NCBI GenBank assembly: GCA_947631805.1
Contig: CANRNA010000021.1
Span: 1 to 14,640 of the forward strand
DNA from: an uncultured Oscillospiraceae bacterium
GTDB taxonomy: Bacteria; Bacillota; Clostridia; Oscillospirales; Oscillospiraceae
Direction of reading: 5' to 3'
DNA: 14,640 nucleotides
Shown: positions 6,225 through 13,572 of the stretch, piece by piece
Position numbering within the stretch: position 1 is the first letter of the stretch
How the letters are laid out: each line of letters opens with the position of its first letter
Translations under genes and position numbers: made by a program
The notes under the pieces: model-generated
Told to the model about the DNA's origin: nothing
Seen by the model: only the letters and a program-made list of their open reading frames with translations
Databases searched by the model: none

Positions 6225-6259
6225 AAACGCTTCCATTTAGTGGGAGCGTTTGTTATAAT
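6225..6259 (+). promoter_or_regulatory. prs promoter with an 11-bp inverted repeat covering the -35 region
   Basis: TATAAT (6254-6259) is preceded by TGT, giving an extended -10. AAACGCTTCCA (6225-6235) and TGGGAGCGTTT (6241-6251) form an inverted repeat with one mismatch around TTTAG. It fills the -35 region and ends next to the -10. The -35 itself is poor. Symmetry and position suggest a repressor or activator site controlling prs, and perhaps the whole prs-pth-glgCD transcript. I could not match it to a named regulator. Confidence 0.65.
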
Positions 6260-6284
6260 GGGCATGGGAGTACGGTCTTACGGA

Positions 6285-6328
6285 TATATGTCTTTTACAT
6301 ATAAATATATTGCCCTACGGGCAGGGGG
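6285..6328 (+). promoter_or_regulatory. prs mRNA leader hairpins next to the ribosome binding site
   Basis: TATATGT/ACATATA (6285-6291, 6297-6303) and TGCCC/GGGCA (6311-6315, 6319-6323) form two small stems. The second abuts the AGGGGG ribosome binding site (6323-6328). It may tune translation of prs; it is too small to be a known riboswitch. Confidence 0.35.
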
Positions 6329-6334
6329 TTCTTT

Positions 6335-7297
6335 ATGATCTCACACGGGAAAGAAATCAAAGTCTTCACCGGAAACGCAAATCCCGAATTGGCAAAAGGC
6401 ATCTGTGACAATCTGAACATCTCTTTGGGTGACGCTGTGTGCACCCGTTTCTCCGACGGCGAGTGCTCCGTGTCCGTGTACGAACCCGTGCGCGGTGCGG
6501 ACGTGTTTTTGGTCCAGTCCACCTGTGGGCCCGTGAACGACAACCTGATGGAGCTGCTGGTAATGATAGACGCCATGCGCCGGGCCTCCGCCGGACGTAT
6601 CACCGCCGTGATACCCTACTTTGGATACGCCCGGCAGGACCGGAAGGCCAAGAGCCGGGACCCCATCTCCGCCAAGCTGGTGGCCAACCTCATCACCGAG
6701 GCCGGGGCGGACCGGGTCCTGACCATGGACCTGCACGCCAGCCAGATACAGGGCTTCTTTGACATCCCCGTGGACAACCTGGCGGGAGGGAGCCTTTTCG
6801 CCTCCCACTACAAAAAACGCTTCGACCTGCAAAACGAGAATTTCATGGTCGTGTCCCCGGACGTGGGCAGCGTGGCCCGTGCCCGCTCCTTCGCCATGAA
6901 GCTGGGTCTGGACCTGGCCATCGTGGATAAGCGCCGGGAGAAGGCCAACCAGTCCGAGGTCATGAACCTGATAGGCAACGTGGAGGGCAAGAACGTCATC
7001 ATCCTGGACGACATGGTGGACACCGCCGGGTCCCTGGTGGGTGCGGCTAAGGCCATCCGGGAGATAGGCGGGGCCAACAAGGTCTACGCCTGCGCCAGTC
7101 ACGGCATACTGTCCGGCCCGGCTCTGGAGCGGCTGGAGAACAGCGAGCTGGAGGAGCTGCTGCTGTTCGACACCATCCCCTATCCGGCGGGTCAGCCCCG
7201 TGTGGACAAGATACGCTACCTGTCCGCCGCGCCCATTTTCGCCGCCTCCATGCACCGCATTTACGAGGACGAATCTCTGGCGTCCCTGTTCGACTGA
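6335..7297 (+). CDS. prs: Ribose-phosphate pyrophosphokinase (PRPP synthase)
   Basis: The 320-residue enzyme transfers pyrophosphate from ATP to ribose-5-phosphate to give PRPP. PRPP is the precursor of purine, pyrimidine, NAD, histidine and tryptophan synthesis. Class I motifs are all present: FSDGE (39-43), the ATP-binding YFGYARQDRK (95-104), MDLHASQIQGFF (131-142), SPDVGSVARA (174-183), KRREKANQ (199-206) and the PRPP loop VIILDDMVDTAGS (221-233). The length is normal. The ATG at 6335 follows AGGGGG at six bases. It has its own extended -10 promoter overlapped by a dyad. Its stop overlaps the pth start (TGATG), so pth translation is likely coupled. Confidence 0.97.
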   Translation: MISHGKEIKVFTGNANPELAKGICDNLNISLGDAVCTRFSDGECSVSVYEPVRGADVFLVQSTCGPVNDNLMELLVMIDAMRRASAGRITAVIPYFGYARQDRKAKSRDPISAKLVANLITEAGADRVLTMDLHASQIQGFFDIPVDNLAGGSLFASHYKKRFDLQNENFMVVSPDVGSVARARSFAMKLGLDLAIVDKRREKANQSEVMNLIGNVEGKNVIILDDMVDTAGSLVGAAKAIREIGGANKVYACASHGILSGPALERLENSELEELLLFDTIPYPAGQPRVDKIRYLSAAPIFAASMHRIYEDESLASLFD

Positions 7298-7887
7298 TGT
7301 TCGGCATGGGGGGCTCTGTCCGGTGGCTGGCGGTGTTTTTGGGAAACCCCGGCCCCCGGTATAACGGCACCCGCCATAACGCGGGCTTTCTGGCGGCGGA
7401 CGCCATGGCCAGGGACCAGGGCGTCGCCATCAGCCGCCTGCGGTTCCGGGCACTGACCGCCCGGTGCGAGCTGGGGGGGATGGGCGTGCTGTTGATGAAG
7501 CCCCAGACGTATATGAACGAATCCGGCCAGGCCGTGGGCCAGGCGGCGCGGTTTTATAAACTGCCGCCGGAGCAGGTCATCGTGGTCTCGGACGACATCA
7601 ATCTCCCCTGCGGCCGTCTGCGGGTCCGGCGTTCGGGCTCGGCCGGGGGGCACAACGGCTTGAAAAGCATCATCGCCCACCTGGGCTCCGAGGACTTTCC
7701 CCGGATACGCGTAGGCGTGGGCGCGCCGCCCCACGGGGGCAGCGAGCAGATAGACTGGGTCCTGGGCGTGCCCAAAAACGAGGACTGGGACGCCTTTTCC
7801 GACGCATGCGTCAGGGCCGCCAAGGCTGTGGAGGATTACATCCTCTTAGGGCCTGCGCGGGCTATGGACACCTATAACAGAGTGTAA
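7297..7887 (+). CDS. pth: Peptidyl-tRNA hydrolase
   Basis: This 196-residue Pth releases peptides from prematurely dropped peptidyl-tRNAs, recycling tRNA in the cytoplasm. Conserved residues corresponding to the E. coli active site are visible: N17 in LGNPGPRY, catalytic H27 in TRHNAGF, N74 in KPQTYMNESG, D100 in VSDDINLP and N120 in SGSAGGHNGLKS. The ATG at 7297 overlaps the prs stop. A second ATG at 7306 would give an N-terminus closer to other family members, so the true start may be three codons later. The prs-pth pairing is common in Firmicutes and suggests one transcript. Confidence 0.95.
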   Translation: MFGMGGSVRWLAVFLGNPGPRYNGTRHNAGFLAADAMARDQGVAISRLRFRALTARCELGGMGVLLMKPQTYMNESGQAVGQAARFYKLPPEQVIVVSDDINLPCGRLRVRRSGSAGGHNGLKSIIAHLGSEDFPRIRVGVGAPPHGGSEQIDWVLGVPKNEDWDAFSDACVRAAKAVEDYILLGPARAMDTYNRV

Positions 7888-7937
7888 CTCCAGTACGCCT
7901 CGGCGGAGCGTACCAAATTATATTAGGAGGGCTGCCT

Positions 7938-9134
7938 GTGAAAAAGGAGTGCATCGCCATGCTGCTGGCTGGCGGCCAGGGTTCCCGGCTGTATGCCCTG
8001 ACGGCCAACGTGGCAAAACCCAATTTGCCCTTCGGAGGCAAATACCGCATCATCGACTTTCCCCTGTCCAACTGCGCAAACTCCGGCATCGACACCGTGG
8101 GCGTGCTGACCCAGTACAGGCCCATGAAACTCAACGCCTACCTGGGGACCGGCCAGCCCTGGGACCTGAGCGCGGACGACGGCGGCGTGTTCATCCTGCC
8201 GCCCTACATGTCCGCGGGAGAGAAGGGCAACTGGTTCTCCGGAACGGCCAACGCCATCTACCAGAACATCGACTTCATCGACGTGCGCGACCCGGAATAT
8301 GTGCTGATACTCTCCGGCGACCATATCTATAAAATGGATTACGCCGACATGCTCCGGGAGCACAAGGAAAAGGGCGCGGCCTGCACCATCGCCGTCATCC
8401 AGGTGGGGATGGAGGAGGCCAAGCGCTTCGGCATCATGAGCACCGGCGACGACGGCTACATAAACCAGTTTGAGGAGAAGCCCGCCCATCCCAAGAGCGA
8501 TCTGGCGTCCATGGGCATCTATATCTTCACCTGGTCCAAGCTGCGCAAGGCGCTCATCGAGGACGAGGCCGACCCGGACAGCCAGCAGGATTTCGGCAAG
8601 AACATCATCCCCAATCTGCTGGCCGCGGGAGAAAAGCTCTGGCCCTATCATTTCCAGGGCTACTGGCGGGACGTGGGCACCATCACCAGCCTCTGGGACG
8701 CCAACATGGATATGTTGAGCCCGGAGCTGATCGACCTGTACGACCGCAACTGGCCCATCATGAGCCGCAGCCCCATCCGGCCGCCCCAGGTGGTGGGACC
8801 GGAGGCCGATGTGCGCCACTCCATCGTGACGGAGGGCTGCATCGTGGACGGCTCGGTGTTCAACAGCGTCCTTTCCAGCCAGGTGACGGTGGAAAAGGGC
8901 GCCCGCGTGGAATACAGCGTGCTCATGCCCGGCGCCGTGGTGGAGGCCGGTGCGGAGGTGCGGTTCGCCATTTTGGGCGAGAACGTCCGGGTTTGCAGAG
9001 GGGCCCATGTGGGCACCGAGCCGGACGGGACGGATAGCTGGGGCGTAGCGACCTGCGGCCCGGATGTGACTGTTGGCCCCGGCGCGATGGTCGCGCCCGG
9101 CGCCATGCTGTATGATGATTTGGTGGCGACATGA
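7938..9134 (+). CDS. glgC: Glucose-1-phosphate adenylyltransferase, catalytic subunit
   Basis: This 398-residue enzyme makes ADP-glucose from ATP and glucose-1-phosphate, the committed step of glycogen synthesis. It shows the nucleotidyltransferase motif AGGQGSRL (11-18), KPNLPFGGKYRIIDF (27-41), the SGDHIYKMDY metal/substrate region (126-135), FEEKP (178-182) and YWRDVGT (242-248). A left-handed beta-helix of hexapeptide repeats follows from about residue 280. The start is GTG at 7938, seven bases after AGGAGG (7925-7930). A GTACGC/GCGTAC hairpin without a U-tract (7893-7913) lies between pth and glgC and probably does not terminate. The stop overlaps the glgD start as ATGA, so the two subunits are translationally coupled. 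Confidence 0.96.
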   Translation: MKKECIAMLLAGGQGSRLYALTANVAKPNLPFGGKYRIIDFPLSNCANSGIDTVGVLTQYRPMKLNAYLGTGQPWDLSADDGGVFILPPYMSAGEKGNWFSGTANAIYQNIDFIDVRDPEYVLILSGDHIYKMDYADMLREHKEKGAACTIAVIQVGMEEAKRFGIMSTGDDGYINQFEEKPAHPKSDLASMGIYIFTWSKLRKALIEDEADPDSQQDFGKNIIPNLLAAGEKLWPYHFQGYWRDVGTITSLWDANMDMLSPELIDLYDRNWPIMSRSPIRPPQVVGPEADVRHSIVTEGCIVDGSVFNSVLSSQVTVEKGARVEYSVLMPGAVVEAGAEVRFAILGENVRVCRGAHVGTEPDGTDSWGVATCGPDVTVGPGAMVAPGAMLYDDLVAT

Positions 9135-10249
9135 GAAATGATCTGCATGGTATTATTTACACCCTGAGCGCGGAGCCCGCGCTCCGGGAACTGGTAGAGC
9201 ACAGGAACAGCGCCTCCATTCCCTTCGGTGGGCGCTACCGCCTGATAGACTTCGCCCTGTCCATGATGGTCAACGCGGGCATCCGGGACGTGGGCGTGAT
9301 CATGGAGCGGGATTATCAGAGCCTGCTGGACCATCTGTCCAACGGCGCGGACTGGGGCCTGGCCCGCCGCAGCGGCGGCCTGCGCCTGCTGCCGCCCTTC
9401 GGCCTGCCGGAGGCCCACTCGGGCCACTTCAGCGGCTGCATGGAGGCTCTGCGCTCCGTCCGGTCCTACATACGGGACATCACCCAGGAGGACATCGTGC
9501 TGTGCGCCGCCGACTGGGTGGGGAACATCGACCTGGCCGCCGCCGTGGAGCTGCACCGCAGCACCGGCGCGGAGATGACCGCCGTCTGCTCCGAGGGCTA
9601 CGGCCCCTTCGCCCACCACCGGCTGGTGAAGGACCCGGACGGCTTTGCCCGTCATCTGCTGTTTTCCGAGGGCGGCCCCGGGGAGGGGCTGTTCTCCCGG
9701 GAGATATACATCCTCAAGCGGGAGCTTCTGTTGCAGCTGATGGACTACTGCTCCGACGCCCTGCACAACCACTTCCACCGGGACGCGGTGGCCCATTACC
9801 TGGCCCAGGGCGGCAAGATAGCCGTCTATGAGCACAACCAGTACGCCCGGCGCATCACCTCCGTGCGGGACTATTACGACGCCAGCATGGAGCTGCACCA
9901 GCCCCAGATGATGGCCGAGCTGTTCCCGGCGGACGGGCTGCCTATCCGCACCAAGGAGCGGGCCGAGGCCAGCACCTATTACAGCGACACCGCCAAGGTG
10001 AACTCCTCCCTGGTGGCGGACGGCTGCTACATCGAGGGAGAGCTGGACCACTGCATCCTGTTCCGCGGGGTCCGGGTGGCCAAGGGGGCCAAGCTGAAAA
10101 ACTGCGTGGTCATGCAGGACACCGTCATCGGCGCGGGCGCCCAGCTGCGCTGCGTCATCGCCGACAAGGACTGCGTCGTGACTGATAACTGCTTCCTGGC
10201 CGGGACCGACCGGCTGCCCGTGGTCATCCCCAAGGGCGAGCGGGTATAA
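9131..10249 (+). CDS. glgD: GlgD, non-catalytic partner of glucose-1-phosphate adenylyltransferase
   Basis: The 372-residue protein is a GlgC paralogue that, in Firmicutes, associates with GlgC and raises its activity. It keeps the fold landmarks IPFGGRYRLIDFALS (30-44) and a C-terminal hexapeptide beta-helix. It lacks the GGxGxRL nucleotide loop (it reads IIYTLSAEPALRELVEH at 8-24), and the metal-binding aspartate region is changed to CAADWVGNID (125-134), as expected for a subunit with little or no catalysis. It overlaps glgC by four bases. A very strong terminator follows at 10273-10306. Confidence 0.93.
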   Translation: MRNDLHGIIYTLSAEPALRELVEHRNSASIPFGGRYRLIDFALSMMVNAGIRDVGVIMERDYQSLLDHLSNGADWGLARRSGGLRLLPPFGLPEAHSGHFSGCMEALRSVRSYIRDITQEDIVLCAADWVGNIDLAAAVELHRSTGAEMTAVCSEGYGPFAHHRLVKDPDGFARHLLFSEGGPGEGLFSREIYILKRELLLQLMDYCSDALHNHFHRDAVAHYLAQGGKIAVYEHNQYARRITSVRDYYDASMELHQPQMMAELFPADGLPIRTKERAEASTYYSDTAKVNSSLVADGCYIEGELDHCILFRGVRVAKGAKLKNCVVMQDTVIGAGAQLRCVIADKDCVVTDNCFLAGTDRLPVVIPKGERV

Positions 10250-10272
10250 GACCTGCCCACACCCATGAACGA

Positions 10273-10306
10273 TATCCCCCGCCCCGCGGGGCGGGGGATA
10301 GTTTTT
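10273..10306 (+). terminator. Perfect palindromic terminator after glgD
   Basis: Positions 10273-10286 and 10287-10300 are perfect reverse complements (14-base arms, CCCCCGCCCCG core) and are followed by GTTTTT (10301-10306). It ends the prs-pth-glgC-glgD transcript. It lies only 38 bases before the glgP start with no clear promoter between, so glgP may depend on read-through. Confidence 0.85.
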
Positions 10307-10343
10307 CCCTTTTCGCATTCCAACTTTAAGGAGTATCATATAT

Positions 10344-12743
10344 ATGTTGTCTGAGATCACACGTGATGAGCTGCACGCAGCCATCGAGGATAAGCTGTGC
10401 GCTCATTTCGGCACCACCGGGGCCAACGCCACCGACGAGCAGGTGTTCCTGGCCTCCGCCCAGGTCATCCGGGAGATCATGAGCCGTCTCATCGCCGTAC
10501 AGCGGGAGAACAAGGACGAAAAACAGGTCCACTACCTGTCCATGGAGTATCTTTTGGGCCGGAGCCTGATGAAAAACGCCTATAACCTGGGCGTCGGCGC
10601 GGAGCTCGCCGGGGCCCTGGAGGATATGGGCCGCTCGGCGGCGGACATCTTTGAGATGGAGCCGGACGCGGGCCTTGGCAACGGCGGCCTGGGCCGCCTG
10701 GCCGCCTGCTATTCCGACAGCATGGCCACTCTGAACATCCCCGCCTCCGGCTACTCCCTGTGCTATGAGCTGGGCCTGTTCAAACAGGTGATAAAAAACG
10801 GCGCCCAGACCGAGGTGGCCGACAGCTGGCGGCTGGGGGCCGACGGCTGGCTCATCAGCCGGGAGGCGGAGACCTGCGAGGTCCGCTTCGGCGGACAGGT
10901 GGAGGAGATATGGGACCACACCGGCGTGTGCCGGACGAAGCTGACGGGCTATGAGAGCGTGCTGGCCGTGCCCCGGGATATGCTCATCGCCGGGTACGAC
11001 GGCAAGCGGGTCAACACCCTGCGCCTGTGGGAGGCCCGCAGCAACCAGGACCTGGACATGTACCTGTTCTCCGGGGGCAAATACGTCCAGGCCATGGAAA
11101 AGCGCACCATGAGCGAGGTCATCACCAAGGTGCTCTATCCCGCCGACGACCATCTTCAGGGCAAGGAGCTCCGGCTGAAGCAGCAGTACTTCTTCGCCTC
11201 CGCCACCGCCCAGGACCTGGTGCGCCGCCACCGCCGGGAGTGGGGGGACGTGCGCTCCTTCCCGGACCATCACGTCATCCAGATAAACGACACCCACCCC
11301 ACCCTCATCATCCCGGAGCTGATGCGCATTTTCATGGATGAGGACGGCCTGGGCTGGGACGAGGCCTTCGACTGCGTGCGCCGCACGGTGGCCTATACCA
11401 ACCACACGGTGCTCAGCGAGGCGCTGGAGAAGTGGCCTCAGAGCCTGATACAGTCCCTGATGCCCCGTGTCTGGCAGATCATCCGGGAGCTGAACATCCG
11501 CTGGATGAAGAGGCTCAACAGCTGGTTCCCCGGAGACGAGAAGAAGGTGGAATACAGCCTCATCCTCTCCGGCGGCCAGGTGCACATGGCCAACATCTGC
11601 CAGGCGGTGTGCTACATGATAAACGGCGTGTCCGCCCTCCACGGGCAGATATTGAAGACCCGGCTTTTCAAGGACGTGTGCTCCGTCCGGCCGGAGCGGT
11701 ATACCTTCGTCACCAACGGCATCGACCACCGCCGCTGGCTGGACCAGATAAACCCCGACCTGTCCGGGCTCATCCGGGACCTGATCGGTCCGGGCTTCAT
11801 CACCGAGCCGGAGCGGCTGGCGGAGCTGCGCAAATATGAGAACGACGAGACGGTCCTGGGCATGCTGAACGTCATTAAGGCCCGGAACAAGGACCGGTTC
11901 GCCGCCTGGCTGAAGCGGGAGCAGGGCAGCGTCCTGGACCCGGCGGCGGTGATGGACGTGCAGGTCAAGCGCCTGCATGAGTATAAGCGCCAGCTCCTGG
12001 CCGCCATGCTCATCACCCATTTGCAGCAGCGGCTGCGGGAGGAACCCAATAAGGATTTCCTGCCCCGGACCTTCGTCTTCGCCGCTAAGGCGGCGGGGAG
12101 CTACGTCACCGCCAAGCGGATCATCGAGCTCATCAACTCCCTGGCCGCGGACGTGAACGCCGACCCGGCCTGCAAGGGCAAGCTCCAGGTCCATTTCGCC
12201 TCCAACTACCGGGTGTCCATGGCCGAGAAGCTCATGCCCGCCGCCCAGGTATCCGAGCAGATATCCACCGCGGGCAAGGAGGCCTCCGGCACCGGCAACA
12301 TGAAGCTGATGATGAACGGCGCCATCACCATCGGCACCCTGGACGGGGCCAACGTGGAGATGCACGACCACCTGGGGGACGAGAACATGTTCCTGTTCGG
12401 CCTGCGGGCCTCGCAGGTGGAGGACCTGCTGCGCCAGGGCTATCGGCCCCAGGAGTATTACAAGCGGGACGCGGTGGCCCAGGACGTGTTCAACCGCTTC
12501 CGCAACGGCTTCGCCGACGGCAAGAGCTACGCCGATCTGGTGAGCGGGCTGCTGTACGGCGGCGACCCCTACATGCTGCTGGCGGACTTCGCCGACTACC
12601 GCCGGGCCCACGAGGAGCTTTACAAGCTCATGGCCGACCCCATCGCCTCCGCCCGGATGAGCCTGGTGAACATCGCCGAGTCCGGCGTGTTCGCCGCCGA
12701 CCGGGCCGTGCGGGAGTACGCCGAGAACATCTGGCACGTGTAA
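10344..12743 (+). CDS. glgP: Glycogen/maltodextrin phosphorylase
   Basis: This 799-residue enzyme cleaves alpha-1,4-glucan with phosphate to release glucose-1-phosphate. It is near full length for the family. Landmarks are HYLSMEYLLGRSL near the N-terminus, GNGGLGRLAACYSDS in the catalytic domain, QINDTHPT, VKRLHEYKRQ, and EASGTGNMKLMMNGAITIGTLDGANVEM, where K654 carries pyridoxal phosphate. The ATG at 10344 follows TAAGGAG (10327-10333) at ten bases. It completes the cycle with GlgC/GlgD in the same direction, but glycogen synthase and branching enzyme are not in the window. It lies just beyond the strong glgD terminator, so it may be regulated separately. Base and codon use match the neighbours. 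Confidence 0.96.
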   Translation: MLSEITRDELHAAIEDKLCAHFGTTGANATDEQVFLASAQVIREIMSRLIAVQRENKDEKQVHYLSMEYLLGRSLMKNAYNLGVGAELAGALEDMGRSAADIFEMEPDAGLGNGGLGRLAACYSDSMATLNIPASGYSLCYELGLFKQVIKNGAQTEVADSWRLGADGWLISREAETCEVRFGGQVEEIWDHTGVCRTKLTGYESVLAVPRDMLIAGYDGKRVNTLRLWEARSNQDLDMYLFSGGKYVQAMEKRTMSEVITKVLYPADDHLQGKELRLKQQYFFASATAQDLVRRHRREWGDVRSFPDHHVIQINDTHPTLIIPELMRIFMDEDGLGWDEAFDCVRRTVAYTNHTVLSEALEKWPQSLIQSLMPRVWQIIRELNIRWMKRLNSWFPGDEKKVEYSLILSGGQVHMANICQAVCYMINGVSALHGQILKTRLFKDVCSVRPERYTFVTNGIDHRRWLDQINPDLSGLIRDLIGPGFITEPERLAELRKYENDETVLGMLNVIKARNKDRFAAWLKREQGSVLDPAAVMDVQVKRLHEYKRQLLAAMLITHLQQRLREEPNKDFLPRTFVFAAKAAGSYVTAKRIIELINSLAADVNADPACKGKLQVHFASNYRVSMAEKLMPAAQVSEQISTAGKEASGTGNMKLMMNGAITIGTLDGANVEMHDHLGDENMFLFGLRASQVEDLLRQGYRPQEYYKRDAVAQDVFNRFRNGFADGKSYADLVSGLLYGGDPYMLLADFADYRRAHEELYKLMADPIASARMSLVNIAESGVFAADRAVREYAENIWHV

Positions 12744-12773
12744 GCCCCCATGACGATACCGCGTAAGGGTATT

Positions 12774-12805
12774 GCCGCCGTCAACCGACGGCGGCATTTC
12801 CTTTT
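12774..12805 (+). terminator. Terminator after glgP
   Basis: GCCGCCGTC (12774-12782) and GACGGCGGC (12787-12795) form a perfect 9-bp stem with an AACC loop, followed by ATTTCCTTTT. A smaller ATACC/GGTAT stem precedes it. The core chromosomal composition ends here; the following sequence is AT-richer. Confidence 0.75.
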
Positions 12806-12882
12806 CAGCGGGCATTCGAGAAGTCATAAAGTCGGCAGTACAGTCGAAGGAGATATTCTCACCGAGGAAATCACTGCTTGCG

Positions 12883-12962
12883 GTAGATTTCTTCGCATTT
12901 GAATGGTACAATGTTGAATGTCGAGTGGGCGACTGTTCGGCAAATGGGGATTTTGCAGGAGA
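12883..12962 (+). promoter_or_regulatory. Repeated promoter-leader module, copy B
   Basis: This is colinear with 2723-2802 (59 of 80 identical). The extended -10 is conserved as TGG then TACAAT (12904-12912). The hairpin stem is TGTCGAG (12919-12925) with TTCGGCA (12936-12942). Compared with copy A, one G-C pair has become A-U and two pairs have become G-U, so pairing is kept although both arms changed. The loop keeps GG(C/T)GACT. The module ends in the AGGAG ribosome binding site of the HIT gene. The region 12806-12882 before it has no gene and no structure I can name. Confidence 0.7.
12938..12959 (+). repeat. Direct repeat of 22 nt, upstream copy
   Basis: The 22 bases from the right arm of the leader hairpin to the ribosome binding site are repeated exactly at 13458-13479, 520 bases downstream. 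The bases on both sides differ, so the identity is sharply bounded. It brackets the HIT gene. Confidence 0.85.
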
Positions 12963-12967
12963 ATCAA

Positions 12968-13429
12968 ATGGATAATTGTGATTGGTGTAACCTATCTGAA
13001 GAAGACAAACAGTTTCAGGTATACGAAAGTAGATCATGGTCTGTTTTCCTTTCAGATGAACAGGATTATATTGGACGATGTATATTGGTTTTGAAGCGTC
13101 ATTGCAATTCATTGTCAGAGCTAACAGATGGCGAATGGGACGAGCTCCGCAATCTGATTTGTAAAGTGGAGGCATGCTTAAAGGCTGTTTTAGGAGCAAC
13201 TCTATGTAATTGGAGTTGTTTGATGAATAATTTTTACAAAGAGTCAGCGCCTGATCCTCATCTTCATATTCATGTAAGGCCAAGATATGATAAGCCCGTG
13301 ATGCTCAACGGGAACATTTATTCTGATAGTGAGTTTGGTCATCATTATGCGGTGAATAAGAGTGGGGTAATATCTGTGAAAGATAAGGAAGAAGTGTTTG
13401 CCCGACTAAAAGAATGGCTGAATCGTTAA
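12968..13429 (+). CDS. HIT-family (histidine triad) protein
   Basis: This 153-residue protein carries the histidine triad HLHIHV (H98, H100, H102) of HIT nucleotide hydrolases/transferases, within PDPHLHIHVRPRYD. An N-terminal CDWC (C4, C7) resembles the zinc-type N-terminus of some HIT proteins. Such proteins act on nucleoside phosphates such as Ap4A or adenylated substrates; the specific substrate cannot be read. The ATG at 12968 is preferred over an in-frame ATG at 12899. It follows AGGAG, and the upstream one lies inside the promoter. The gene is markedly AT-rich compared with glgP, which suggests horizontal transfer. It has its own leader (copy B) and is bracketed by 22-nt direct repeats. 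No terminator follows it clearly. Confidence 0.85.
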   Translation: MDNCDWCNLSEEDKQFQVYESRSWSVFLSDEQDYIGRCILVLKRHCNSLSELTDGEWDELRNLICKVEACLKAVLGATLCNWSCLMNNFYKESAPDPHLHIHVRPRYDKPVMLNGNIYSDSEFGHHYAVNKSGVISVKDKEEVFARLKEWLNR

Positions 13430-13457
13430 ATTTCCGTTGTTGGAGAGATAATGAGGA

Positions 13458-13479
13458 CGGCAAATGGGGATTTTGCAGG
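13458..13479 (+). repeat. Direct repeat of 22 nt, downstream copy (truncated leader)
   Basis: This is identical to 12938-12959. Only the distal end of the leader module is present: right hairpin arm remnant, ATTTTGC and ribosome-binding-site-like AGG. No start codon at the usual distance follows. The promoter and left hairpin arm are missing. Confidence 0.85.
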
Positions 13480-13547
13480 GCCACACTGTTACATGTACAA
13501 TGATGATGGGAGACGAGAGGTCAAGAAACGAAATCTATGACCTTGAC
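13473..13547 (+). promoter_or_regulatory. Possible promoter and dyad before the nucleoside phosphorylase gene
   Basis: TTGCAG (13473-13478) and TACAAT (13496-13501) are 17 bases apart and could form a moderate promoter; its -35 lies inside the truncated leader repeat. Downstream, GTCAAG (13520-13525) and CTTGAC (13542-13547) form a short dyad that could be an operator or leader stem. TATAAA (13555-13560) is an alternative -10 but has no good -35. Confidence 0.3.
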
Positions 13548-13572
13548 ATGATAATATAAAGGGGGTCTCAAA

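Noticed and set aside
7893..7913. Hairpin between pth and glgC as terminator
   Set aside because: A 6-bp stem with a 9-base loop and no U-tract; more likely the genes are co-transcribed.
12899..12967. Upstream ATG for the HIT gene adding 23 residues
   Set aside because: It lies before the -10 and hairpin of leader copy B, so it would not be in the transcript. The ATG at 12968 has AGGAG at correct spacing.
10326..13283. A 985-codon open frame on the minus strand opposite glgP
   Set aside because: It is the antisense shadow of a GC-rich gene with strong codon bias. It has low-complexity His/Gly/Val-rich sequence, no domain, no ribosome binding site, and it runs through the glgP terminator and the HIT gene.
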